DNA of 45,121 nucleotides from an uncultured Hellea sp. (GCA_937995665.1 CALKIX010000055.1:1-45121), one strand, 5' to 3'. Shown: positions 33,133-42,496, counted from the first letter of the stretch. Made by a program: numbers and translations. Notes: generated from the sequence alone by a model not told the origin.

Positions 33133-33870
33133 ATGCGCCAGACCATCATATCGCTCGAAAAGTTTTATAGTGCTCCCCTTGGGAAATCAGCGCTAGATAT
33201 GGCGGGACGCAGACTAGTCAGCCTATGGCCAGATTTAGCGGGTCGCAATGTGCTAGGTTTTGGTTATTGCGGGCCTTATCTGGCACCTTATATGAAAAGC
33301 GCAAATCGCATGGTGCTGGCTATGCCGGGCGGGCAGGGCGCGGTTGTCTCTACGGGGCAGCGAGGCAATATTACTTGCCTGACCCATGAAGATTATCTGC
33401 CATTTTCTGATGCGCGCTTTGATAATGTGCTTTGCGTTCACGGAGCCGAAGAAACGCCGGATTTGAATGTCTTGTTGCGAGAGTTATGGCGGGTGACACG
33501 GCCAGAAGGACGTATCGTTGTTATCGCCTCAAACCGCTCTGGCCTTTGGGCAGGCTCGGATAAAAGTCCCTTTGGCGCGGGCCGTCCCTTTTCGCGCAAT
33601 CAACTCCGTACAGCGCTTCAAGCGGCAGGCTTTGTCCCGACAGTATGGTCAGGGGCTCTTTATGCGCCGCCCTTTACGCGCCTTGCTAAACCCACCTTTA
33701 CAAAGGGCTGTGAGCGCTTTGGGGAGACCGTCTGGCCACGTTTTTCTGGACTAGTGCTTGTGGAAGCGGTCAAGCGGCTTTATGCGGAGCCTGCAGGTTA
33801 TGTGAAGGCAACGCCCAAACGCGCAAAATTTGGAAACTCGGCCGCCGCAAACCGCACGGTAAATGAATAG
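33133..33870 (+). CDS. Class I SAM-dependent methyltransferase-like protein
   Basis: 245 residues. Weak methyltransferase signs: GRNVLGFGYCGPYLAPYM in place of the glycine-rich motif I, FSDARFDNVLCVHGAEE, then LLRELWRVTRPEGRIVVIASN (motif IV-V region). This is the methyltransferase form often found adjacent to gloB in alphaproteobacteria; gloB is not seen here. Substrate unknown. It lies 38 bases after the EAL gene and 17 before the chorismate mutase gene, suggesting cotranscription. Confidence 0.8.
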   Translation: MRQTIISLEKFYSAPLGKSALDMAGRRLVSLWPDLAGRNVLGFGYCGPYLAPYMKSANRMVLAMPGGQGAVVSTGQRGNITCLTHEDYLPFSDARFDNVLCVHGAEETPDLNVLLRELWRVTRPEGRIVVIASNRSGLWAGSDKSPFGAGRPFSRNQLRTALQAAGFVPTVWSGALYAPPFTRLAKPTFTKGCERFGETVWPRFSGLVLVEAVKRLYAEPAGYVKATPKRAKFGNSAAANRTVNE

Positions 33871-33887
33871 GAAGTCGTAAATTAGAT

Positions 33888-34622
33888 ATGTCAAAACCGC
33901 CTTTGAAAATAGAAGATATTCGTGTTGAGATTGACCGTGTGGATAACACACTTTTAGAACTTATTGCCGAGCGCATGGAGCTGGCCGCGGCTGTGCGCCG
34001 CGCCAAGTCAGGGGTGCGGGTCTGGCGGCCCTCGCGCGAGGAAAGCCATGTGCGTGATCTCGCGGCCGCGACCAAAGATACGCCGCCAGAACTTGTCTCG
34101 CGTATTTGGGCTGAGCTAATGAGCGCAAGCCTGGCCCTGCAAGGTTTGATGACTTTGCACGTCGCGTTGGAAGGCGACGCGCTCGAAGTCTGGACATTAG
34201 TGCGAGACCGCTTTGGCGCGGCTATTCCTATTATATCTTATCCAACGGCCAGCTCGGCTTTGGCCGCCGCTCATGCAGATCCTGAAGGGGTGGCCATTGT
34301 GCCTGCGCCCGGCGGGATGAATAATTGGTGGATGGCGCTGGGCGAAAAAGGCGCGATGCCCGACATGCATATTCTGGCCGGATTGCCGCGTACGGGTGAT
34401 GATAGCTGGCCTAAGGCCGTGGCAGTTGCGACCGCGGATATACAGCCTTCTGGCAAAGACGCGACACTTTTAATTTGCGGCGTAGATACTAAAATTCCAA
34501 ATGCGGCGATGCGGGCCCAAGCGGGGAACTCCCAACTGCTAACCGTTGATGGCTTTTTAGAGCAAGCGCCAAAAGGCGCGAAAATTATTGGCGTGCTGCC
34601 AAATCCAATAGGACGAAAATAA
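33888..34622 (+). CDS. Chorismate mutase (AroQ) with C-terminal prephenate-dehydratase-like domain
   Basis: 244 residues. The N-terminal AroQ helical domain (residues 1-90) has IEDIRVEIDRVDNTLLELIAERMELA...RAK with the active-site Arg, Arg and Lys, then RPSREE and the Gln in ALQGL. The remaining about 150 residues (LVRDRFGAAIPIISYPTASSALAAA; VPAPGGMNNWWM) resemble a periplasmic-binding-like fold similar to prephenate dehydratase but lack its TRF catalytic motif, so a regulatory role is more likely. It converts chorismate to prephenate. Its TAA overlaps the next ATG (TAATG). Confidence 0.88.
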   Translation: MSKPPLKIEDIRVEIDRVDNTLLELIAERMELAAAVRRAKSGVRVWRPSREESHVRDLAAATKDTPPELVSRIWAELMSASLALQGLMTLHVALEGDALEVWTLVRDRFGAAIPIISYPTASSALAAAHADPEGVAIVPAPGGMNNWWMALGEKGAMPDMHILAGLPRTGDDSWPKAVAVATADIQPSGKDATLLICGVDTKIPNAAMRAQAGNSQLLTVDGFLEQAPKGAKIIGVLPNPIGRK

Positions 34623-35530
34623 TGAGCCTAGACAGCGTACTTATCATTGGTGGAGGGCTGATTGGCTCGTCGATTGCCCGCGCAGCGAAAGCTTATGGGC
34701 AAGCCGAAAAGGTCTATATTTCCGATAAATCTTCCAGCGCTTGCGACGCGATTGAACGCCTTGGGTTTGCCGATGGCGTTGCTGAAAACTCACCGGAGCT
34801 TTATGCCTCTCAAGCTGATCTGATTATTTTATGTGTGCCCCCTGGCCGAATCGGCGAAGTCGCGCAACAAGTGATTCCCGTTATGAAAGCGGGCGCTATT
34901 TTATCTGATGTTGGCTCAATTAAGGGCGATGTTATCAAACAAATTAAGCCGCATTTACGAGATGATATTCACTTTGTGCCGGGGCACCCTATTGCAGGGA
35001 CAGAGTTCTCTGGACCGGAGGCTGGGTTTGCCGAAATGTTTCGAGATCGTTGGTGTATTTTAACCCCTGAAGAAGGGGTGAGCACCGCGGCGACTGCGGC
35101 GCTTAAAAAGTTCTGGCAAGGCATAGGCTCTGATGTGGCGATTATGTCGCCCGAGCGCCATGACATTGTACTGGCGACGACCTCCCATGTACCGCATCTC
35201 ATTGCCTATACGCTGGTCGGTACTGCGGTGGATATGGAAGAGGTTACCCAAAGTGAAGTTGTTAAATATTCGGCGGGCGGATTTCGGGACTTTACCCGTA
35301 TTGCAGCCTCTGATCCTGTCATGTGGCGCGATGTTTTTCTTGCTAATAAAGATGCCACGCTCGAAGTGGTTGACCGTTTCATCGAGGATTTATCCGCCTT
35401 AAAACGCGCTATACGCTGGCAGGATGGCGAAGCTTTATTGGAGCATTTTGCCAAGACCCGCGATGTGCGCCGCAAAATTGTGGATGCGGGCCAAGATAGC
35501 GCCGAGCCTAATTTTGGCCGTAATGATTAA
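34622..35530 (+). CDS. Prephenate/arogenate dehydrogenase family protein
   Basis: 302 residues. N-terminal NAD(P) Rossmann fold (LIIGGGLIGSSIARAAKAYG) and the family's helical dimer domain; conserved HPIAGTEFSGPEAG and ATTSHVPHLIAY (His in the active site) and GGFRDFTRIAASDP. Makes hydroxyphenylpyruvate or tyrosine from prephenate or arogenate. Overlaps the chorismate mutase gene by one base, so the two are coupled. The 3' end shares TTAA with the convergent DUF2125 gene. Confidence 0.93.
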   Translation: MSLDSVLIIGGGLIGSSIARAAKAYGQAEKVYISDKSSSACDAIERLGFADGVAENSPELYASQADLIILCVPPGRIGEVAQQVIPVMKAGAILSDVGSIKGDVIKQIKPHLRDDIHFVPGHPIAGTEFSGPEAGFAEMFRDRWCILTPEEGVSTAATAALKKFWQGIGSDVAIMSPERHDIVLATTSHVPHLIAYTLVGTAVDMEEVTQSEVVKYSAGGFRDFTRIAASDPVMWRDVFLANKDATLEVVDRFIEDLSALKRAIRWQDGEALLEHFAKTRDVRRKIVDAGQDSAEPNFGRND

Positions 35531-36510
35531 AGCTTATAAAGGCTCTGCCCAAAGAGGGTGATATAGCCGCCGCGAATATTGAGCGTTAGCTCTTGGCGCC
35601 CCGCGGCATTTACGGGAAGCAAGCCTGTTGCTAACCTAGCGGTAGTGGCTTGGCTAGAGCTTAAAATATCAGCTTGCTGTAATTGCCCAATCAAGTACGA
35701 AATATCATCGACCTCAGCGCGAATGAAGCCGTCCGTCCCCGTGCTTGAGAGTGTTAGCTCAAACTCCCCTAGAAATTTAGCTTGCCCCCAGACGAGTTCC
35801 CAATGATGGCCCTTAATTTTTCCACCCTCGCGCCACGCGGCAATCGTTTCAATGTCCAGATTTGAAAGCCCATGGGCGCTCATGTCTACGGCCGCAGATT
35901 CAATAAAGGGACCAAAGACTGTTTGGAGTTTTTCAGCCGCTTTTCTGTTTAAAAATAATTTCTCAATATCCCCCTCAATATGCATATCATCGCCTTTTGG
36001 ATTAAGGGAAATATCCGCGCGCTCAAATCCAACAATCGGCGGCAGAGTTCCGATGACGGCGTGTATTTGAGGCCGCCGTAGCGAGGCGCTCAGGGCTTTG
36101 GGCTTCCCGCTCACCCCGATTTTAAGCTTTGCGGTGAGGTTGAAAGGGCGCACATCAAAGAGCCATCGCGCCCCCTTTGCGCTGCGCATATCTATGCGGG
36201 AATTTCCGCTATGATCAATATCCCATCTGAGGGGATTAACGCTGGAGGCTTGCAGGCGAAATATGTCCGAGCGTAAAGACCAAGGCCGCTGTATTTGCCG
36301 CGGGGAGGTGATGGTCAAATCATGGAGCTGGGATCTAAATTTTAAAGGATAACCGCCCGCAGATAAGCCCTTATGGTCTATGACATAACCCGCGCTCTCC
36401 TGCGCTTTTATTTCCTCGACGATGCCGTCAACCAGAGAGGTCCGACCATAAGCCCAATAGAAACTAAAGAGCATAAAAATGCCCATCAGAGTAATGATGA
36501 GTTTTTTCAT
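35527..36510 (-). CDS. DUF2125 domain-containing protein
   Basis: 327 residues. N-terminal membrane anchor (LIITLMGIFMLFSFYWAYG) followed by a periplasmic beta-rich domain with GLSAGGYPLKFRSQLHDLTITSP near the start, the family's typical GYP motif, then repeated lipid-transfer-like beta strands. DUF2125 proteins are widespread in alphaproteobacteria and of unknown function. The ATG overlaps the ydcF stop (ATGA), making it the last gene of ftsE-ftsX-ydcF-DUF2125. Confidence 0.87.
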   Translation of the reverse strand: MKKLIITLMGIFMLFSFYWAYGRTSLVDGIVEEIKAQESAGYVIDHKGLSAGGYPLKFRSQLHDLTITSPRQIQRPWSLRSDIFRLQASSVNPLRWDIDHSGNSRIDMRSAKGARWLFDVRPFNLTAKLKIGVSGKPKALSASLRRPQIHAVIGTLPPIVGFERADISLNPKGDDMHIEGDIEKLFLNRKAAEKLQTVFGPFIESAAVDMSAHGLSNLDIETIAAWREGGKIKGHHWELVWGQAKFLGEFELTLSSTGTDGFIRAEVDDISYLIGQLQQADILSSSQATTARLATGLLPVNAAGRQELTLNIRGGYITLFGQSLYKL

Positions 36511-37178
36511 TTCTGGGCCTCAGCGGGCAAGGGGGGTAGTAATGGAGCGCCTTGATCTTCACGGCTGGCAGGGTCGCGTAAATAGGCGAGCAGCAGCTTC
36601 ACATATTCTTGGCCAAGCCGTTTAAAGCGGGCAGCATTTTTGTACCAACGGGCTTGGCCGGGATTGGTTACCGGATAAGGTGTTATGCGCATGCGGCCAG
36701 CAACGGCGCTAATTTCTAACTGTGCGCGCGGCATATGAAAGGCCGAGGTGACTAATATGATATGCTCGTAGCTTAAAGCTTGCGCCCAGCTTGCCGTTTC
36801 GCGGGCATTACCAATCGTATCCTTGGCCAGATAATCTAGATCCAAACAGCACTGGGCGTGGCTTTGCGAAAGGCCTGTTAATTGCGTAATATCTTCAAGT
36901 GAGTTTTGTTCATTGACTCCAGAGATGAGCAAGCGCTCGCCCTTATTGTCGGTCAAAAGCTGTCCGCCAGTGGTCAGCCGTCCGCCTCCGCGCCCCGTCC
37001 AGACAACAATGCCGTCGGCCTTTTCAAGAGCACTGGGCGGGCTTAGCGTTTCAACGCGATGAGCAAAGACTATAAAGCCCAGACAAAATAGGAGTATTGA
37101 GAGCCCGGCCATAAAAAGCATGAATTTTAGCCATCCGCGCCGCTTTTGTTCCTTGGTTAATTTCGGCTTGCGGCTCAT
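36507..37178 (-). CDS. YdcF family protein (DUF218)
   Basis: 223 residues. N-terminal membrane segment (FMLFMAGLSILLFCLGFIVF) and a DUF218 domain: GIVVWTGRGGGRLTTGGQLL, ERLLISGVNEQNS, CCLDLDYLAKDTIGNARETASWA and IILVTSAFHMPRAQLE. SanA/ElyC members of this fold affect envelope or polysaccharide metabolism. Overlaps ftsX (four bases) and DUF2125 (four bases), so expression with FtsEX is expected. Confidence 0.88.
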   Translation of the reverse strand: MSRKPKLTKEQKRRGWLKFMLFMAGLSILLFCLGFIVFAHRVETLSPPSALEKADGIVVWTGRGGGRLTTGGQLLTDNKGERLLISGVNEQNSLEDITQLTGLSQSHAQCCLDLDYLAKDTIGNARETASWAQALSYEHIILVTSAFHMPRAQLEISAVAGRMRITPYPVTNPGQARWYKNAARFKRLGQEYVKLLLAYLRDPASREDQGAPLLPPLPAEAQK

Positions 37179-38074
37179 CTGCGCCGCCGCTCAGTCCGCA
37201 GGATGCGCGTGGCAGTGATATAGGCCGCCAATGCGCAAAAAAGTGTAAAACCCGCCACAAAAACCAAGAGCCAAAACCCATCGATCCATGCCAAAGATAG
37301 GTCTGGTAAAAGCACATCTTCGGTGCGCCGCCTAAGGATAAAAAATATAGCTACGAGCAAGGCGCAAAGCGCGCCGATTAATGCGCCATAAAAACCTCTT
37401 TGCGCGGCTTGGGAAACAAAGAGACGCGCGATAAAGCTGTCCTGTGCTCCGACTTGAACAAGCACGCGGATAATATCGCGCTGGGCAGCAAGCGAGGCAT
37501 GAGTCGCAAATGTTGTTATCGCAATAGCTGCAAATAGGATTAGCAATAAGACAGCCATCGCAATGGCCTTAACACTTTGCCCCGTGCGCGAGAGCTGGTT
37601 AGACCAGCGCGAGTGATCATCGAGCTGCGCGATAATGCCATCCGCACGCAGCGCGTCTTCTAACGCCTGAATATCCAAGCTATAATCTTTATATAGATCA
37701 ATGGATATTAAAACGGGAAGGGGTAAATCATCGGGCAACTCGACATTACCTAACCAGGGTTTTAAAAGCGCATCACTGTCTTGTTTTTCAATCTGTATAA
37801 TCTGGGCTTCAGGCAGCTTGGTACGTAAAATACTCAGCGCGCTTTCTATCTTGCTTTCGCGGGCAGCATCTGTCTCTATCATGAGCTGAACTGTTGCGCT
37901 TTGGGTCAATTGTGATTGCCAAGAGCGCTTGAGCCGTTCCGCTGAAAGCATAAAGAGCAAAGAGAGCGCGGCGAGAAAAGCAATAACGCCCAAAACTAAA
38001 ACTAAGGCGCGGGTATTATCTTGGCGCGGATTTAGTAGTGGTTGAATCGGCGGGATGTGAGAGGGGTTATCCAT
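37175..38074 (-). CDS. ftsX: Cell-division ABC transporter permease FtsX
   Basis: 299 residues from ATG 38074 (MDNPSHIPPIQ), preceded by GGGGAGG at good spacing; the track start at 38143 is too far upstream and overlaps ftsE heavily. Four-helix FtsX layout: one N-terminal membrane helix (ALVLVLGVIAFLAALSLLF), a large periplasmic loop, then three helices with a FtsX core. With FtsE it forms an ABC complex at the divisome that activates peptidoglycan hydrolases. It starts within the last codons of ftsE. Confidence 0.92.
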   Translation of the reverse strand: MDNPSHIPPIQPLLNPRQDNTRALVLVLGVIAFLAALSLLFMLSAERLKRSWQSQLTQSATVQLMIETDAARESKIESALSILRTKLPEAQIIQIEKQDSDALLKPWLGNVELPDDLPLPVLISIDLYKDYSLDIQALEDALRADGIIAQLDDHSRWSNQLSRTGQSVKAIAMAVLLLILFAAIAITTFATHASLAAQRDIIRVLVQVGAQDSFIARLFVSQAAQRGFYGALIGALCALLVAIFFILRRRTEDVLLPDLSLAWIDGFWLLVFVAGFTLFCALAAYITATRILRTERRRR

Positions 38075-38771
38075 CAAAGACCTCCCCTTGAACACGGTGC
38101 AGGGTGCCATCTTCAATACGTAAAATGTCAGCCTGTATGTCACGCATTAAGCTCGTATCATGGGTGGCAATTAAGACCGTGGTACCCATGCGATTCATTT
38201 CAGAGAACAAACGCAATAGCCGCCGCCCAATGATGGGGTCTACATTGCCAGTAGGCTCATCAGCAATGAGGAGGTCCGGCTTGGCAATAACGGCGCGGGC
38301 AATTGCCGCGCGCTGCTGCTCGCCTCCTGATAAAGTTTGGGGCATGGCTTCCATACGGTGGCCTAGCCCGACCCATTGCAAAAGTTCGGTGACGTCTTGG
38401 CTGTACGCAGCGCGCATTTGTCCCGCAACGCGAAGGGGCAGGGCTACATTTTCAAAAACGCTTAGGTGATCAATCAGGCGAAAATCTTGCAGCACGACAC
38501 CGATGCGGTGTTTGGTTGATTGCTGTTCTTGCCGATTCATGAGCGAGATATCATGGTCGAATAAATTGATAAGGCCGCGTGAGGGCTTGAGCGTAAGATA
38601 GCATAATTTCAGTAAGGATGATTTCCCCGCCCCCGAGCGCCCTGTTAAAAAGGTAAAGCTGCCGCGGCCAAGACGCAGATTAACGTCTGAAAAGACCTCT
38701 GGCCCTCGGTCATAGCGCAGAGCGACCCTATGGAACTGAACAACGTCATTTATATGTGGTGAATTAGACAT
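38067..38771 (-). CDS. ftsE: Cell-division ATP-binding protein FtsE
   Basis: 234 residues. ABC ATPase with Walker A GRSGAGKSS (about residues 40-48), Q-loop VVLQDFRL, signature LSGGEQQR, Walker B LLIADEPTGNVD, and H-loop ATHD. FtsE couples ATP hydrolysis to FtsX. First gene of ftsE-ftsX-ydcF-DUF2125, divergent from the DUF3426 gene (71-base interval). Confidence 0.95.
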   Translation of the reverse strand: MSNSPHINDVVQFHRVALRYDRGPEVFSDVNLRLGRGSFTFLTGRSGAGKSSLLKLCYLTLKPSRGLINLFDHDISLMNRQEQQSTKHRIGVVLQDFRLIDHLSVFENVALPLRVAGQMRAAYSQDVTELLQWVGLGHRMEAMPQTLSGGEQQRAAIARAVIAKPDLLIADEPTGNVDPIIGRRLLRLFSEMNRMGTTVLIATHDTSLMRDIQADILRIEDGTLHRVQGEVFDG

Positions 38772-38842
38772 GGTTCGCGGTGTTGGGCTAGACTTAAGGT
38801 TAATTTATTGCACTGTCATGACATAAACGAATCGGTGATACA

Positions 38843-39688
38843 ATGATAGTTACATGCCCGGAATGTTCAACGCGTTACAAGGTCGATAAAAGCGCTATTG
38901 GTTCCAATGGCCGCGCTGTGAGCTGTAGCCAATGCAATGCGAGCTGGTTTGTCTCCGAAGCCCTCGATTTAGCCGCCTTCTCGGCGCAAAAGGCAGAGGC
39001 CGCAGCTACAGCTGCTAAAACCAAAGACATGCATGGCTCAGAACTTACGATGTTAGAGCGGGCACGGCGCGCTGACGCAGAGCAAATCTTAGCAGAGCCA
39101 ACCCATACAGAGCAAAGCAACTTTGTTGACACTCCGATACAGGAAACGCCCCCGCATATTCTCTTGCGTGATAAGGCTGACCATCAGCGCCGCCGCCGCC
39201 GCCTTGCCGCTATCGCCAGCATATGGGCCGTCCCGCTTTTGCTGATAAGCAATATTATGGCCGTGAGTTATGTCTTCCGCCAAGATATTGTGACGGCCAT
39301 GCCCAATACGGCCACAGCTTATAAGGCGCTCGGAATTGATGTCAGCCTTTCAGGCCTCACTATTGAAAACCCGATGACGCGCAGCGCTTATATTAACGGG
39401 GAATCTGTCTTGGTCATAAATGGCGCCGTTAAGAATATTTCAACGGGGTCCCATGATGTGCCTCTGATTGAGCTCTCTTTACACAGTTTATCTAATGAAA
39501 AGCTGGCAAGCTGGCTAGTCGATACGAATACTGCACGCCTTGAAAAGGGCGAACGGGCAAGCTTTACAAGTGAGTACCGCGGCGCACCTGTTGATGCCGT
39601 GCAGCTGCGCTATAGATTTGCCGATGAAACAGCTATTTTCGTCCAAGAAGAGGCTGTACCCGAAGACGCGACGTCATCAGGACAGTAG
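38843..39688 (+). CDS. Zinc-ribbon (MJ0042) protein with DUF3426
   Basis: 281 residues. N-terminal zinc ribbon IVTCPECSTRYKVD...VSCSQCNASWFV (residues 2-36, two CXXC pairs), a charged linker, one membrane helix (LAAIASIWAVPLLLISNIMAVSYV, about 130-150) and a C-terminal DUF3426 beta domain (VLVINGAVKNISTGSHDVPLIELSLHS). The arrangement puts a cytoplasmic metal ribbon and a periplasmic domain on either side of the membrane. Conserved next to ftsE in alphaproteobacteria; function unknown. Confidence 0.9.
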   Translation: MIVTCPECSTRYKVDKSAIGSNGRAVSCSQCNASWFVSEALDLAAFSAQKAEAAATAAKTKDMHGSELTMLERARRADAEQILAEPTHTEQSNFVDTPIQETPPHILLRDKADHQRRRRRLAAIASIWAVPLLLISNIMAVSYVFRQDIVTAMPNTATAYKALGIDVSLSGLTIENPMTRSAYINGESVLVINGAVKNISTGSHDVPLIELSLHSLSNEKLASWLVDTNTARLEKGERASFTSEYRGAPVDAVQLRYRFADETAIFVQEEAVPEDATSSGQ

Positions 39689-39698
39689 GGGTATTTAG

Positions 39699-42425
39699 CT
39701 AAAACTGCTTTAATAAGCGCTCTAGGTAATTTCGCTCAAATTGATCGCGTTCTTGTTCTGCGGCACGGCGGCGGAGCTCTTCGCGCAGCTCGCGTGAGCG
39801 CGTGGCATTGTCTTTTTGTTCAATATCCGCGTCAGCCGTATCAGAGCTAACGCCATTGCCGTCGCGGCCTAGCGGATCATCTGTTTCCTCGCCATTTTCG
39901 CTGACCTTTGCGCTTTTGCCGCGGCTACCCTCGGCGAGATGCTCGCCCGCGCGGCGCAAGGCGCGGATTGCTTCGGCTTGGGCATCATTGGCCCCGCTAA
40001 GATCGCCATCTTGAAGCCGCTCTTGAGAATCGCGCATGGCTTCTCCCGCTTCGGCAAGCGCGCGCTCGGCTTGCTCTTTTAAACTCTCGCCGCCCGTTCC
40101 GTCTTCGCCGTCCTCATTAGAGCCGCCACCGCCTCGGGCTTCGCTGTCAGGATCCTCTTTGCCCCCGCCTCCTTGGCCCTCATCGGAATCTTCGCCAAAG
40201 CCCTCCTCTCCAATAGCTTCGCCAAGGGCTGTAAGGGCCTGCTCTATAGCTTTTTGCTGCTGGGCAAGCTCGCCGGGCGTGAGGGCATTTGCGCTAGGGT
40301 TCTGGCGGCTGGGATTTTGGCCACCTTGGCTTTGCCTATTTTGTTCACCGCTCGCTTGGCCGCTTGGCTGGCCGTCTTCACCACTTTGGCCGTCCTCGCC
40401 TTCTTGCTGAGCTTCGTTTTCAGCTTGGCGCGTTTCATCTTGTAATTCACGCTGATCGCCCAGCAAATCTGCAAGGTCTTCTAAGGCTTCTTTTTCCTCT
40501 TCGGACATGCTGTCCCCGCTTGGCTCACCCTCGCTGCCAGAGCCGCCTTTGCTGAGTTGAATTTCCATATTCTCGAGCAGGGCCGCAAGCTGGGCGAGGG
40601 CTTTGCGCGCGCCTTCTGTATCGCCAATGCGGTTAGCTTCTTCAATGGCTTTTAAAAGCTCTGCAATTTGATCGACATTCCGCCCGCCCGCGCCTTCGCC
40701 GCCATCTTGTTCTGCAACATTGCCTTCTTCAATAGCTTTGCGGCGCAGCTCTTCCATATAGCGCTCAACGGCTTCGTCATAGCGCTCGAAAAGCGTATCA
40801 ATTTCGCGCTGGGGGGCGCGGCGGGCAATGCCGTCTTGCAGGGCGGCTTGGGCGGCGCGCATTTCTTCTAGCGCTGTGCCAAGCACGCCAAATTCAGCCC
40901 TAAGCGCAATGCGCCATAAATCCTCAGGAATGCCAGTCAGCTCTGCTTGCTCACGCGAATAGCGCAGCCGGCTATGCACATGTTTCAGCCCCATGAATAT
41001 AGCGGGGTCTTGGAAGAGGCCTTTGGGGCGCTCGGTGATGGCATCCATGAGAAGCGCTGCACGCTGAATTTGAGCTGGCGCGCGGCTTAGGCGAAAGTCT
41101 GGCTCATAAGTGTCAAAATAGGGTGCCTTTCTGTAATCATATTTTTCAGGATAAGGCGCATATTCGCCCGCGCCTTCAATGATTAAATTGCGCTGTTCAA
41201 TAATCGCTTTGGCCAGTGGCTCGATAAAGATTTTATCTGGAATGGTGAAAAAGACGTCTTGAGTTTTCGCGATTTGGCCAAGACCATCTATTGCAATAAG
41301 CTGCCCCGCGACTTTTCGGCCTGCCCATTCATGTTTGGTGAGGTCGAGCGCTGCGGACTTATCTTCAGCGCGCTTAACAGAAGATGAGGCCAGCGGAACT
41401 GTTACTGAGGAACGGGCCGCGGCGAGTGTTTCATCATCATTGAGCAGGCGCATTTCAAGCTGAAGACTTTCCACGCCATAATCATCCTCAAATGTGTAAT
41501 TAAAGGCGAGCCGGTCGCGCTTATCGGCCTCGGGAGTGCTTGTGAATTCAAGTGTGGGCGGCGTGTCTTCCAGCACATTTAAGGCCCATTTTTTTTCTAA
41601 AGTCCCAATACGCCAACGCGCCGTACCGCTTTTTGTGACAACAGCGCGGGTTTCAAAGCTCTTAGGCCCAAGGCGTTTTAGCTTGAGATATTTCCCACCG
41701 CGGGAACTCGAGAGCCTTAAGCGCGGGGCGTTTTTTGTGCCAGATATACGCGCGACGAGTTCTGAGCCTGCGGGCACGTCTATTTGTTTTTTGTTCTTAA
41801 AATATAGCGGCGGGCGTCCCGTATATTGAGGTGGGTCGAGCCAGGCTTCAAAGCTAACATCATTTGGGTTCATCCCAGCTTGCCAGCTTGGGGTCAGGGC
41901 GCGGCGTAAGCGCTCGCTATTATCACCAAAGCCAACCATCATAGCGAGCCCAACCGCGCAGGGGATAGCATAACGCAAATAATATTTATCCATCGGGGCA
42001 AGGGCATGACGGCGAATTGTGGGCCGTAGTTTTTCAGCCGCTTTTTGCGCTTTGGCAAAATGGGTCGGCCAAGCTTTTGCGCCGATAGCAGGGGCATCAT
42101 CAAGCGTGTCCAGCGGGCGGTGTTTTATGCCCGAGTCATCTTCGACGCGGCGGCGGGCAGCGGATTTGTTAGGCGGGGCGATGGCCCGCGCCTTTAGGCC
42201 CGCGCGAATTAAGATGCCTATGGCCATAAGTAAGGCGATCAGCCGCCAAGGATCGCCCAAGCGGTCCCAAACCCCGCCAAACGCACCAATAAGGAAAAGA
42301 CTGATAAAGAGCGCGGCGAGCGCGAAGACGGGCGCGTAACGCTCCCAATAGAGCTGTGCCCAAGCGCGGCTCACATAGCTGGTTAGCCGTTTTGAAAGCT
42401 CAGTCATGTCAGGCGCATTGGACAT
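39699..42425 (-). CDS. TIGR02302 family protein (DUF4175-like), large membrane protein
   Basis: 908 residues. Two N-terminal hydrophobic segments (FALAALFISLFLIGAFGG; LIALLMAIGILIRAGL) and a third at about 155-170 (IPCAVGLAMMVGFG), then a long periplasmic beta-rich region (SFEAWLDPPQYTGRPPLYF), and a C-terminal helical part that is very rich in Glu, Gly, Gln and Ser (about 560-860). Family is alphaproteobacterial and functionally uncharacterised. On the minus strand a TATAGT lies six bases before the ATG (TAGGCC between), which would also suit a short or leaderless transcript. Lies 71 bases downstream of lysA. Confidence 0.88.
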   Translation of the reverse strand: MSNAPDMTELSKRLTSYVSRAWAQLYWERYAPVFALAALFISLFLIGAFGGVWDRLGDPWRLIALLMAIGILIRAGLKARAIAPPNKSAARRRVEDDSGIKHRPLDTLDDAPAIGAKAWPTHFAKAQKAAEKLRPTIRRHALAPMDKYYLRYAIPCAVGLAMMVGFGDNSERLRRALTPSWQAGMNPNDVSFEAWLDPPQYTGRPPLYFKNKKQIDVPAGSELVARISGTKNAPRLRLSSSRGGKYLKLKRLGPKSFETRAVVTKSGTARWRIGTLEKKWALNVLEDTPPTLEFTSTPEADKRDRLAFNYTFEDDYGVESLQLEMRLLNDDETLAAARSSVTVPLASSSVKRAEDKSAALDLTKHEWAGRKVAGQLIAIDGLGQIAKTQDVFFTIPDKIFIEPLAKAIIEQRNLIIEGAGEYAPYPEKYDYRKAPYFDTYEPDFRLSRAPAQIQRAALLMDAITERPKGLFQDPAIFMGLKHVHSRLRYSREQAELTGIPEDLWRIALRAEFGVLGTALEEMRAAQAALQDGIARRAPQREIDTLFERYDEAVERYMEELRRKAIEEGNVAEQDGGEGAGGRNVDQIAELLKAIEEANRIGDTEGARKALAQLAALLENMEIQLSKGGSGSEGEPSGDSMSEEEKEALEDLADLLGDQRELQDETRQAENEAQQEGEDGQSGEDGQPSGQASGEQNRQSQGGQNPSRQNPSANALTPGELAQQQKAIEQALTALGEAIGEEGFGEDSDEGQGGGGKEDPDSEARGGGGSNEDGEDGTGGESLKEQAERALAEAGEAMRDSQERLQDGDLSGANDAQAEAIRALRRAGEHLAEGSRGKSAKVSENGEETDDPLGRDGNGVSSDTADADIEQKDNATRSRELREELRRRAAEQERDQFERNYLERLLKQF

Positions 42426-42496
42426 GGCCTAACTATAGCGATTTCGAATTAACTGTCGCCTTAATTATCCGTGATTAATGCGTTTTTTGCAGCGCT

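Noticed and set aside
42440-42470. TTAA...TTAA pair resembling a CtrA site between lysA and TIGR02302
   Set aside because: The spacing is eight bases rather than seven.
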